Assembly (NCBI RefSeq): GCF_900112845.1
Contig: NZ_FONG01000021.1
Coordinates: 62,001-126,000 of the forward strand
DNA length: 64,000 nucleotides
Direction of reading: 5' to 3'
Source: Actinacidiphila alni
GTDB taxonomy: Bacteria > Actinomycetota > Actinomycetes > Streptomycetales > Streptomycetaceae
The notes below the pieces were generated by a model. That model saw only the letters and a program-made list of their open reading frames with translations, was not told the origin of the DNA and made no database searches. Position numbers and translations under genes: made by a program. How positions within the stretch are numbered: position 1 is the stretch's first letter; every line of letters begins with the position of its first letter. Below are positions 35,146 through 42,431 of this stretch, in pieces.

Positions 35146-35496
35146 TCAGTTGTCGCGCTTCTCCTTGATCTTCGCGGCCTTGCCGCGCAGCTCACGGAGG
35201 TAGTAGAGCTTCGCGCGGCGGACGTCACCGCGGGTGACGACCTCGATCTTCTCGACGATCGGGGTGTGCACCGGGAAGGTGCGCTCGACGCCGACGGAGA
35301 AGCTGACCTTGCGGACCGTGAAGGTCTCGCTGATGCCCGCGCCCTGGCGGCGGATGACGACGCCCTTGAACTGCTGCACACGGGAGCGGTTGCCCTCGAT
35401 GACGCGCACGTGGACGTTGACGGTGTCGCCGGGGCGGAAGGCCGGGACGTCGGTGCGCAGCGAGGCGCTGTTGACGCTGTCGATCAGATTGGGCAC
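35146..35496 (-). CDS. rplS: 50S ribosomal protein L19, 116 aa
   Basis: Large-subunit protein at the subunit interface. The sequence FRPGDTVNVHVRVIEGNRSR, VVIRRQGAGISETFTVRK and the end RGKAAKIKEKRDN are canonical. GTG 35496 gives exactly the normal length, with GAGGAAG upstream; the ATG nine codons earlier is rejected. It lies between trmD and the signal peptidase cluster. The 5' leader contains an extended pairing. Confidence 0.96.
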   Translation of the reverse strand: MPNLIDSVNSASLRTDVPAFRPGDTVNVHVRVIEGNRSRVQQFKGVVIRRQGAGISETFTVRKVSFSVGVERTFPVHTPIVEKIEVVTRGDVRRAKLYYLRELRGKAAKIKEKRDN

Positions 35497-35518
35497 AGGA
35501 TTCTGCTTCCTCGCCGAT

Positions 35519-35596
35519 GCCACAGGTCATCGACGGAACGTCGGGAGAGAGATGACGGTCGCTGCCGCGTCGGGCGGACGTCGTTCCCCCTGTGGC
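35519..35596 (-). promoter_or_regulatory. Structured rplS leader, candidate regulatory RNA
   Basis: In the trmD-rplS spacer GCCACAGG (35519-35526) pairs with CCTGTGGC (35589-35596), and inside it GGAACG (35535-35540) pairs with CGTTCC (35582-35587). The two nested stems close a loop of about 40 nt just upstream of the rplS ribosome-binding site. Position and geometry resemble an autoregulatory ribosomal-protein leader or a terminator of trmD. I cannot assign it to a known leader family. Confidence 0.45.
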
Positions 35597-35626
35597 AGGG
35601 GCGCGCGCCGGACGGACAGCAGCGGC

Positions 35627-36448
35627 TCATTCTTCCACGTCGTCCGGGGTTGGCCCAAATCGGCCGTCGGGGCCCTGCCGCCAGCCCAGGATGGAGAGCA
35701 TCTCGCGGTCCTTCTTGTCGAACGCCGCCGGGTCGCAACGCGCCACCAGGTCGGGCCGGTTGGCGACCGTACGGCGCAGCGCCTCGTCCCGCCGCCAGCG
35801 CGCGATCTTCCCGTGGTGGCCGCTGAGCAGCACCTCGGGGATGCCGCGGCCGCGCCACTGCGGGGGCTTGGTGAAGACCGGGCCCTCCAGCAGATTGGCC
35901 ATCGGGCCCGGTGCGAAGGAGTCGTCGCGGTGCGACTCGGCGTTGCCGAGGACGCCGGGCAGCAGCCGGGCGACGGCCTCGGTGATCACCAGGACCGCCG
36001 CCTCGCCGCCGGCCAGCACATAGTCGCCGATGGAGACCTCGTGGACCGGCAGCCGGGTCGCGTACTCGGCGGTGACGCGGGTGTCGATGCCCTCGTAGCG
36101 GGCGGGGGTGAAGATCAGCCAGGGGCTGGCCGACAGCTCCACGGCGAGCGCCTGTGTGAACGGCCGGCCGCCGGGGGTGGGGACGACCAGGGCCGGGGTG
36201 CGCGCGCCCGCCTCGTACCCGTCGGCGAGGGTCTGGTCGAGCGCGTCGCCCCAGGGGCCGGTCTTCATGACCATGCCGGGGCCGCCGCCGTACGGGGTGT
36301 CGTCCACGGTGTTGTGCCGGTCGTACGCCCAGCCGCGCAGGTCGTGCACGCGGACGTCGAGCAGGCCGGCCGCCCGCGCCTTGCCGACCAGCGAGACGTT
36401 CAGCGGTTCCAGGTACTCGGGGAAGATCGTGACGACGTCGATCCGCAT
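35627..36448 (-). CDS. trmD: tRNA (guanine-N1)-methyltransferase TrmD, 273 aa
   Basis: Methylates G37 of tRNAs with a G36, protecting against +1 frameshifting. SPOUT-class knot motifs are present: PGGRPFTQ near 110, YEGIDTRV near 132 and the SAM-binding loop SIGDYVLAGGEAA near 155. GGPGMVMK and LSGHHGKIARWR are also typical. The ATG at 36448 starts one base after the rimM stop; the longer frame upstream lies inside rimM. It belongs to the rpsP-KH-rimM-trmD-rplS order. Confidence 0.96.
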   Translation of the reverse strand: MRIDVVTIFPEYLEPLNVSLVGKARAAGLLDVRVHDLRGWAYDRHNTVDDTPYGGGPGMVMKTGPWGDALDQTLADGYEAGARTPALVVPTPGGRPFTQALAVELSASPWLIFTPARYEGIDTRVTAEYATRLPVHEVSIGDYVLAGGEAAVLVITEAVARLLPGVLGNAESHRDDSFAPGPMANLLEGPVFTKPPQWRGRGIPEVLLSGHHGKIARWRRDEALRRTVANRPDLVARCDPAAFDKKDREMLSILGWRQGPDGRFGPTPDDVEE

Positions 36449-36449
36449 C

Positions 36450-37034
36450 TCAGGCGCCGCCCGCCGCGTCGGCCTCTTCACCGTCCGCGTCATCGGCGTC
36501 GCGGGCAGACGCGACCTCCGCGTCCGCCTCGTCCAGCAGCCCCGGCGGCGGGTCGATCACCGCGCGCTGCTCCTCCAGGTCGATCTCCGGCACGATCTCG
36601 CCGACGAACGGGACCAGCACCTCGCTGCCGTCAGGGCGTTCGACGACCAGCAGGTCCTGGTACGGCAGGTGGCTGATCTCGGTGATCCGGCCGACCGCGC
36701 GGCCGTCGACCGTCACCACGTCGAGGTCGATGAGCTGATGGTCGTAGAACTCCTCGGGGTCCTCCGGGGTCTGCTCCGGGTCGACCTCGGCGATCAGCAG
36801 CGTATTGCGCAGCGCCTCGGCCGCGTTGCGGTCCGCGACGCCTTCGAAGCGCAGCATCAGCCGGCCGCTGTGCACCCGGCCGGTGGCGATGGTCAGCGGG
36901 CCCGCGCTCGCCGGGTCGGTGGCCAGGACGGCGCCGGGCGCGAGCCGCAGCTCGGGCTCGTCGGTGCGCACCTCGACACTGACCTCGCCCTTGATCCCGT
37001 GGGCGCGGCCGATCCTGCCGACTACCAGCTGCAT
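36450..37034 (-). CDS. rimM: 16S rRNA processing protein RimM, 194 aa
   Basis: 30S maturation factor that binds S19. The N-terminal RimM domain begins LVVGRIGRAHGIKGEV and the PRC-barrel domain contains VGRITEISHLPYQDLLVV, ending LVPFVGEIVPEIDLEEQRAV. A 25-residue acidic tail follows. The start is ATG 37034. A strong hairpin upstream separates it from the KH gene, so it may also have its own promoter. Confidence 0.95.
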   Translation of the reverse strand: MQLVVGRIGRAHGIKGEVSVEVRTDEPELRLAPGAVLATDPASAGPLTIATGRVHSGRLMLRFEGVADRNAAEALRNTLLIAEVDPEQTPEDPEEFYDHQLIDLDVVTVDGRAVGRITEISHLPYQDLLVVERPDGSEVLVPFVGEIVPEIDLEEQRAVIDPPPGLLDEADAEVASARDADDADGEEADAAGGA

Positions 37035-37082
37035 GTACGGCTCACTCTCAGACTTCCGGGGACAACGATGCGATGCCGAACG

Positions 37083-37126
37083 CGGCGCGGGCCGGGAGCG
37101 GCGACTGCCACCCCCGGCCCGCGCCG
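37083..37126 (-). terminator. 14-bp perfect hairpin between the KH gene and rimM
   Basis: Arms 37083-37096 and 37113-37126 (CGGCGCGGGCCGGG and complement) match perfectly with a 16-nt loop. It lies between the KH gene stop and rimM start on the same strand. It looks like an internal terminator or attenuator. Confidence 0.75.
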
Positions 37127-37147
37127 GTGTTCTCTGTGTCGGCCCGC

Positions 37148-37387
37148 TCAGCGAACCTGGTCCACGTCGACGAGATCGACGCGGACACCACGGCCGCCGA
37201 GGGCGCCCACGACGGTGCGCAGCGCACGGGCGGTCCGGCCGTTGCGGCCGATCACCTTGCCGAGGTCGTCGGGGTGCACCCGGACCTCGAGCACGCTTCC
37301 GCGGCGCAGTGTGCGCATGCCCACCTGCACATCGTCGGGATTGTCGACGATGCCCTTCACGAGGTGCTCAAGAGCCTCCTCGAGCAT
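37148..37387 (-). CDS. khpA: KH-domain RNA-binding protein (KhpA-like), 79 aa
   Basis: Minimal single-KH protein. The GxxG RNA-binding loop is in VIGRNGRTARALRT, and the N-terminal helix LEEALEHLVKGIVDNPDDV is typical. Size matches the family (75-80 residues). The ATG at 37387 follows the rpsP stop by two bases, so it is coupled. KhpA proteins in other bacteria pair with KhpB and influence RNA stability and cell size; the same role here is inferred. Confidence 0.93.
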   Translation of the reverse strand: MLEEALEHLVKGIVDNPDDVQVGMRTLRRGSVLEVRVHPDDLGKVIGRNGRTARALRTVVGALGGRGVRVDLVDVDQVR

Positions 37388-37389
37388 GC

Positions 37390-37833
37390 TCAGGCCTCGG
37401 TGGACTCGGCCGCGGCCGGGGCCTCGGCGGTGTCATCGGCCTTCTTGTCGGACTTCTTCGCCTTCGGGGTGATCGCCTCACCCTTGGGCTCGTCCGCGGT
37501 GTCCTTGGCGGCGGCCTCGAACAGGGCGCGCTTGTCGGCCTTCGGCTCGGCGACGAGCAGCGGCGCCGGGGCGGGCTCGCCCTTGTACTTCTGCCAGTCG
37601 CCGGTCAGCTTCAGGATGGCGAGCACGGGCTCGGTCGGCTGGGCGCCGACGGAGAGCCAGTACTGCGCGCGGTCCGAGTCGACCTCGATGCGCGAGGGGT
37701 TCTGCACCGGGTGGTACAGGCCGATCTCCTCGATGGCCCGGCCGTCACGGCGGGTACGGGAGTCGGCGACGACGATGCGGTAGTGAGGCGAACGGATCTT
37801 GCCCAGACGCTTCAGCTTGATCTTGACTGCCAC
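37390..37833 (-). CDS. rpsP: 30S ribosomal protein S16, 147 aa, with long acidic tail
   Basis: Assembly protein of the 30S platform. The core (residues 1-85) carries VKIKLKRLGKIRSPHYRIVV and GLYHPVQNPSRIEVD. About 60 further residues, Lys/Ala/Glu/Asp-rich, form an actinobacterial extension ending AAAESTEA. GTG 37833 is selected by family N-terminus, with GGAGAA upstream. It heads the rpsP-KH-rimM-trmD-rplS group. The leader contains a short palindrome GTCGAG-TT-CTCGAC at 37952-37965. Confidence 0.95.
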   Translation of the reverse strand: MAVKIKLKRLGKIRSPHYRIVVADSRTRRDGRAIEEIGLYHPVQNPSRIEVDSDRAQYWLSVGAQPTEPVLAILKLTGDWQKYKGEPAPAPLLVAEPKADKRALFEAAAKDTADEPKGEAITPKAKKSDKKADDTAEAPAAAESTEA

Positions 37834-37982
37834 GGGAGTGGGTTCTCCTGGAATTGACGTGTTTGGGCACAGCGGACTCCCACGTGGGGTTGCGGGAGTC
37901 GTCGCGCCCGGTGGACGCGTCAGCCGAAGGAGAGAGGGTTCCTGCACGGCTGTCGAGTTCTCGACTGGACATTCTGCCACAC

Positions 37983-38573
37983 TCAGCCGACGCCGACGAC
38001 CTCCGGGATACGGAAGGGCTGCCCGCAGGCGCCGCACATGATGGGCGCCTGGGCCAGCACCGACGGGACGACGCGGACATTGCGCCCGCAGTCGCACACG
38101 GCCTTGACGCGTACGCCGCCGCCGGACGAACCGTGCCGGGCCGCGGGGCCGCGGAAGGAACGGGCGGTGTCGGCGGTGGTCGCCACGCTGTGCGCCTTGA
38201 GGGCGCGCTGCAGCCGGTCGATGGTGACCCGGTACCGCTTGCGGGTGTCCGGGCGCATCACCACGAGCGAGAAGCCGCTGCTCGGGTGCGGTTCCTCGGC
38301 ATGGTCCAGGCCCATTTCGTCGGCGATCGCGAGGAAACGGCGGTTGTGATAGCGGCCGGCGCGCGAGGTGTCACGGATGCCGCGGGCAGCGGCGATCCCG
38401 TGCACGGCCTCGTGCAGCAGCCTTTCGAAGGAGAGTTCGTTGCCACAGGCGGACGACGACTCTCCGATGAGGGACTCGGGCGCGGCCAGGTCGGGCAGCT
38501 CGGGGTGGTGCCGTTGAATATCGGCCCACGCGACTGCCAGCTCGGCGGCGAGAACAGGTGGTGTCGTGCTCAC
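37983..38573 (-). CDS. SprT-like zinc metalloprotein with C-terminal zinc ribbon, 196 aa
   Basis: Contains the metalloprotease motif HExxH (LLHEAVHGIA, near residues 53-57) and a downstream conserved His in RYHNRRFLAIADEMGL, matching the SprT/Spartan-like pattern. The C-terminal part has two Cys pairs, CDCGRNV and MCGACGQPF, forming a probable zinc ribbon. There is no signal peptide, so it is cytosolic. GTG 38573 is used. SprT-domain proteins in other organisms degrade DNA-protein crosslinks; whether this one does is unknown. It lies upstream of rpsP on the same strand. Confidence 0.72.
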   Translation of the reverse strand: MSTTPPVLAAELAVAWADIQRHHPELPDLAAPESLIGESSSACGNELSFERLLHEAVHGIAAARGIRDTSRAGRYHNRRFLAIADEMGLDHAEEPHPSSGFSLVVMRPDTRKRYRVTIDRLQRALKAHSVATTADTARSFRGPAARHGSSGGGVRVKAVCDCGRNVRVVPSVLAQAPIMCGACGQPFRIPEVVGVG

Positions 38574-38670
38574 GCCGTGACAACGAGCCGGGCGCTCCCG
38601 GTGTTCCGATACCGGGCTACCGTAAATAATTTGCACTGATCGGTCAGTTCCGGATGATGCGCATGACGAA

Positions 38671-38711
38671 GGGCGGGTGCACAGGTCTGTGGTGAACCCG
38701 CACACCCGCCC
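38671..38711 (-). terminator. Terminator downstream of proS
   Basis: GGGCGGGTG (38671-38679) pairs with CACCCGCCC (38703-38711) in a 9-bp stem with a 23-nt loop. It lies about 70 bp after the proS stop and before the SprT-like gene. Confidence 0.6.
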
Positions 38712-38782
38712 CATCGGCGGACGATTGCCGTATTCCGTACGCTGCTTTTCGGTCAGCGGACGCCCGGCGGCCGGCTGAGCGC

Positions 38783-40195
38783 TCAGTAGGCGCGCGCGCA
38801 GATCGCCAGCGTGCCCGGAGAGTCGTCGGCGTCCGGCACCGAACCGTCCGGCGAGACCAGGCAGCGCACGGAAACGCCCTGCTCGGCGAGCTTGGCCTCG
38901 CCCTCCGGGCCGAGGTCGGCCCACGGGATGCGGGCCCAGCCGGTGGCGGCGGCCTCGACGGCCTCCTCGATGGACGTGACGTCCACGGTGCGGGACAGCC
39001 GGCGCTCGCGCGCCTCGCGCAGCAGCGTCGCCTGGTCCTCGTCCAGCACCTTGGGCAGCAGGTCGGCCAGCGTGTCGATGGCGACCGGCTCCTTGCCCCC
39101 GGGGATCCGGCGGGCCAGCATCGCGGTGCCGGCCTCCAGGTCGCGCGGCCCGATCTCGACCCGGACCGGTACGCCCTTCAGCTCCCAGTCCACGGCCCGG
39201 CGGCCGAACGGGGTGTCGGTGCGGTCGTCCACGTGGACGCGCAGGCCCGCCGCGCGCAGCGCCGCGCCGATCTCCCGCACCTTGGCGACGACTTCCTCGT
39301 CGCCCTTGATCGCCAGCACCACGACCTGGGTCTGCGCCAGCCGCGGCGGCACCCGCAGGCCGTTGTCGTCGCCGTGCATCATCACCAGGGCGCCGATCAT
39401 CCGCGTGGTGCTGCCCCAGGAGGTCTGCCAGACGTGCTCCTGGGCGCCGTCCTTGGACAGGTACTGGGTGTTGAACGCCTTGGCGAAGTTCTGCCCCAGC
39501 TCATGGCTGGTGCCCAGCTGCAGCGCCTTGCCGTCGCCCATCATCCCTTCCAGGGTGAGGGTGTTGATGGCGCCGGCGAACCGCTCCTTGGCGGTCTTGC
39601 GGCCCAGCACGACGTCCATCGCGAGCACGTTCTCCATGAAGTCCGCGTAGACGTCCTTCTGGATGCGGGCGGCGTAGGCGCGGGCGTCCTCGTACGTGGC
39701 GTGGGCGGTGTGGCCCTCCTGCCAGAGGAATTCGGTGGTGCGCAGGAACAGCCGCGGGCGCAGCTCCCAACGGACCACGTTCGCCCACTGGTTGATCAGC
39801 AGCGGCAGGTCGCGGTAGCTCTGCACCCACTTGGAGAAGTATTCGTTGATGATCGTCTCGGAGGTCGGCCGGACGACGATCGGCTCCTCCAGCTCCTTGC
39901 CACCGCCGTGCGTGACGACCGCGAGCTCGGGCGCGAAGCCCTCGACGTGCTCGGCCTCGCGGGTCAGGTAGGACTGCGGGATGAAGAGCGGGAAGTACGC
40001 GTTCTGCGCGCCCGCCTCCTTGATCCGCGCGTCCATGTCCTGCTGCATCCGCTCCCACAGGCCGTAGCCGTAAGGCCGGATGACCATGGTGCCGCGCACC
40101 GGGCCGTTGTCGGCCAGCTCGGCCTTGCTGATCAGGTCCTGGTACCAGCGCGGGAAATCGTCCGCCTGGGGGGTGAGAACGGGAGCCTTTGCCAT
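38783..40195 (-). CDS. proS: Prolyl-tRNA synthetase, archaeal/eukaryote-like (ProS type 3), 470 aa
   Basis: Class IIa aminoacyl-tRNA synthetase charging tRNA-Pro. Motif 2 lies in WELRPRLFLRTTEFLWQEG and motif 3 in the GDDNGLRVPPRLA segment. It lacks the roughly 180-residue editing insertion of bacterial ProRS between motifs 2 and 3. It has the extended C-terminal domain and ends in a Tyr (ICARAY), as archaeal and eukaryotic enzymes do. ATG 40195 has no ribosome-binding site but a TAACAT seven bases before, suggesting a leaderless message. Whether the genome has another ProRS cannot be seen here. Confidence 0.93.
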   Translation of the reverse strand: MAKAPVLTPQADDFPRWYQDLISKAELADNGPVRGTMVIRPYGYGLWERMQQDMDARIKEAGAQNAYFPLFIPQSYLTREAEHVEGFAPELAVVTHGGGKELEEPIVVRPTSETIINEYFSKWVQSYRDLPLLINQWANVVRWELRPRLFLRTTEFLWQEGHTAHATYEDARAYAARIQKDVYADFMENVLAMDVVLGRKTAKERFAGAINTLTLEGMMGDGKALQLGTSHELGQNFAKAFNTQYLSKDGAQEHVWQTSWGSTTRMIGALVMMHGDDNGLRVPPRLAQTQVVVLAIKGDEEVVAKVREIGAALRAAGLRVHVDDRTDTPFGRRAVDWELKGVPVRVEIGPRDLEAGTAMLARRIPGGKEPVAIDTLADLLPKVLDEDQATLLREARERRLSRTVDVTSIEEAVEAAATGWARIPWADLGPEGEAKLAEQGVSVRCLVSPDGSVPDADDSPGTLAICARAY

Positions 40196-40202
40196 GACGC
40201 AG

Positions 40203-40208
40203 ATGTTA
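40203..40208 (-). promoter_or_regulatory. Candidate -10 box of proS (leaderless)
   Basis: TAACAT on the minus strand ends seven bases before the proS ATG, the spacing expected if transcription starts at or next to the start codon. Confidence 0.45.
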
Positions 40209-40428
40209 CGGCCCCGCCCGCCCCGAGCGTGAATCGGCCGGTCGGCGCGGACCCGGGGCAGCGCGCGCGGGCGTACGGCCGCGGCGCCCGGGCGGGTGCC
40301 TTCAAAAATGGGCACTCCGGACCCTGGACGGCGTCCGCATTCAGCAGTTGTCTGGCTTTCGGGGACGCAAGCGGCAGGACCGGCAGCACGGGGGCAAAAC
40401 GACAGCGCACATCTGATTGGGGCGGTCG

Positions 40429-41253
40429 ATGGCTTCTACGCTCTATCGCGGTACCAGGTCCGACGCGGAGCGCAGGGCGCGGGACTGGGCGGAGATCCAG
40501 GAACGGATGCTGGTCCCGCTGTACGGATGCGTGTACGACCGGCTGGAGGTCGGTGCGGACACCCGGTTACTGGGCCTCGGCTGCGGCTCGGGGCTCGCGC
40601 TCCTGCTCGCGGCCGGCCGGGGCGCCGCCGTCACCGGCTACGACACCGACGAGCAGCGGCTCGCGCTGGCCCGCGAACGCCTGCTGCCCGCGCCCGCCTG
40701 GGGCATGCCGGCCCGGCACCGCGGCCGGGCCCGGCTGACGGCGGGCGTCCCGCACCGGCTCACCGGCGGCTTCGACGTCGTCACCGCCTTCGACCCGGCG
40801 ACCCCTGCGGCCGATCTGCTGCCGTCGCTGTGCGCCGTGGCGGCCGGCGCGGGTCCCGACACCGCGGTGGTGCTGGCCGGCTGGGGGCCGCCGGAGCGCT
40901 GCGCCACCTCCCGAGTGCTGCGGGTCGCTGCCCGTCTCGGCGAGCCGCGCGGCGCGGCGGCGCCCGAGGCGCGGCTCAGCGGTCGGGACGACCTGGAGGA
41001 CCTGGCCCGCGCGGCGGGGCTGCGCCCGGACGGCTCCGGCCGGGTCTCATGCCCCTTCGGCTACCCGGACCCGGCCAGCGCGGTGCGCGGCCTGCTCTCC
41101 ACCGGGCTGTTCGACGCGGCGGTGGAGGCCACCGACCCGCAGCAGGTCGACAAGGAGATCGCCGAGGCGCTGCACCCGTACCGGCGGCCGGACGGCACGG
41201 TGCGGATGGAGAACGTCTTCCGGTACGTGATCGCCCGCGTGCCCGGCGCATAG
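40429..41253 (+). CDS. SAM-dependent methyltransferase-like protein, 274 aa
   Basis: Rossmann-fold methyltransferase-type protein. Motif I is slightly altered, LLGLGCGSGLALLLA (near residues 46-60), followed by GYDTDEQRLALARE as the acidic motif. The C-terminal half ends with a helix set (MENVFRYVIARVPGA) typical of class I small-molecule methyltransferases. ATG 40429 is preferred over a TTG four codons earlier. It is divergent from proS and shares the 233-bp spacer. Substrate is unknown. Confidence 0.78.
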   Translation: MASTLYRGTRSDAERRARDWAEIQERMLVPLYGCVYDRLEVGADTRLLGLGCGSGLALLLAAGRGAAVTGYDTDEQRLALARERLLPAPAWGMPARHRGRARLTAGVPHRLTGGFDVVTAFDPATPAADLLPSLCAVAAGAGPDTAVVLAGWGPPERCATSRVLRVAARLGEPRGAAAPEARLSGRDDLEDLARAAGLRPDGSGRVSCPFGYPDPASAVRGLLSTGLFDAAVEATDPQQVDKEIAEALHPYRRPDGTVRMENVFRYVIARVPGA

Positions 41254-41323
41254 GCCGTATCCGCCGCACACGGCGTACGAAAACCGGTGGTGCGTCGGCC
41301 GTTCGGTCCGCGAGGGTCGGGGC

Positions 41324-41827
41324 ATGCCCGACACTCCCCCGCTGACACCCGGCGCGCCCACGACCGTACGGCTGACCAAGGCCGGCCGTGACAAGCGCGG
41401 CTACCCCGCCACCGTGCTGGCCGACGACGGCGTGCGCGTGACCGTACGCGCCGACTGGGCCGCGCCCGGGGCCCGCGACTTCGGCTTCGTGCGCTTCGAG
41501 CCCGGCGACGTCTTCACCGAGACCTACTGGCGCGACCGCTGGTACGCGGTCAAGGAGGTACGGGACGCGGGCGGCGCGCTCAAGGGCTGGTACTGCGACA
41601 TCGCCCGGCCCGCGGTCGTCACCGCCGACGGCCTGACCGTCGACGATCTCGACCTGGACCTGTGGGTGTCGGCGGACGGCACGGCCGTACTGCGGCTGGA
41701 CGAGGACGAGTTCGCGACCGGCGGTCTGCCGGAGCGCGACCCGGCCGCCGCGGCGCGCGCCGCGCGCACGCTGGACGAACTGGAGGCACGGGCGCGCGCC
41801 GGCGGACCGGGCGCGCTGCTGGCCTGA
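41324..41827 (+). CDS. DUF402 / FomD-like protein, 167 aa
   Basis: Member of the DUF402 barrel family. Core sequence FTETYWRDRWYAVKEVRDA, GWYCDIARPAVV and DDLDLDLWVSADG carries the acidic metal-binding cluster of this fold. Known relatives hydrolyse nucleoside di- or triphosphates or CMP-phosphonate esters (FomD). ATG 41324 fits; the gene follows the methyltransferase-like gene by about 70 bp on the same strand. The exact substrate is not inferable. Confidence 0.82.
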   Translation: MPDTPPLTPGAPTTVRLTKAGRDKRGYPATVLADDGVRVTVRADWAAPGARDFGFVRFEPGDVFTETYWRDRWYAVKEVRDAGGALKGWYCDIARPAVVTADGLTVDDLDLDLWVSADGTAVLRLDEDEFATGGLPERDPAAAARAARTLDELEARARAGGPGALLA

Positions 41828-41857
41828 CGTATACGAAGTCGCGGACGGGGCGGGCCG

Positions 41858-42382
41858 TCAGCCGGCGGTCAGGCCGGGCCACTCCTCCGCGGTGAGCGCG
41901 TACCGCTCGTGGTCGCGCCAGGCGTCGTTGATGTAGAGCATGCGCGGCGAGTAGCCCTCCAGGCGGAAGCCGAGGCGCTTGGCCATCGCGACCGAACGGC
42001 TGTTGTCCGGCTGGACGTTGATCTCCAGCCGGTGCAGCCCGAGGCCGTCCGGATAGCTGGTGAAGCAGCGGTCCACCACCTGCCGCAGCCCCTCGGTCAT
42101 CCGTCCCGTACCGCTGTACGGCAGGTAACTGTCGTATCCCAGCGAGGCGTTGCGGAAGCGGGCCCGCACGATGTTGGCGACATTGACCTTGCCGACGATG
42201 CCGCTGTCCTCGTCATTGACGACGAGGAAGGTCCGCAGTTCGGCGCCCTGCCGGCGCAGCAGTTCGCCGAAGCCGTCCGGCTCCACCGGATTCCACAGCT
42301 TGAGGTGTTCGACGGAGCGCAGCACCGCGGCGCGGTGCGGTTCGGCGTCGGCGGGCCTTGGCTCTCGAATGGATACGCGCAT
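41858..42382 (-). CDS. GNAT-family N-acetyltransferase (RimJ-like), 174 aa
   Basis: Acetyl-CoA-dependent acetyltransferase of the RimJ/RimL type. Motifs include GKVNVANIVRARFRNASLGY, SGTGRMTEGLRQVVDRCF as acetyl-CoA pyrophosphate loop, and INVQPDNSRSVAMAKRLGF in the C-terminal half. ATG 42382 is used; an earlier in-frame Met adds 11 basic residues. It lies convergent to the DUF402 gene and just downstream of ffh on the same strand. Substrate could be a ribosomal protein N-terminus or a small molecule. Confidence 0.88.
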   Translation of the reverse strand: MRVSIREPRPADAEPHRAAVLRSVEHLKLWNPVEPDGFGELLRRQGAELRTFLVVNDEDSGIVGKVNVANIVRARFRNASLGYDSYLPYSGTGRMTEGLRQVVDRCFTSYPDGLGLHRLEINVQPDNSRSVAMAKRLGFRLEGYSPRMLYINDAWRDHERYALTAEEWPGLTAG

Positions 42383-42431
42383 GCGCCCATCATGGCGCGC
42401 CGCCCGGATGCGCACGCCGGCCGGGGCCGGG

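Noticed and set aside
35497..35523. Longer L19 with nine extra N-terminal residues from 35523
   Set aside because: GTG 35496 gives the standard 116-residue protein and has a good ribosome-binding site.
40196..40428. Possible T-box or attenuator before proS
   Set aside because: No T-box sequence or specifier hairpin is visible, and the start looks leaderless.
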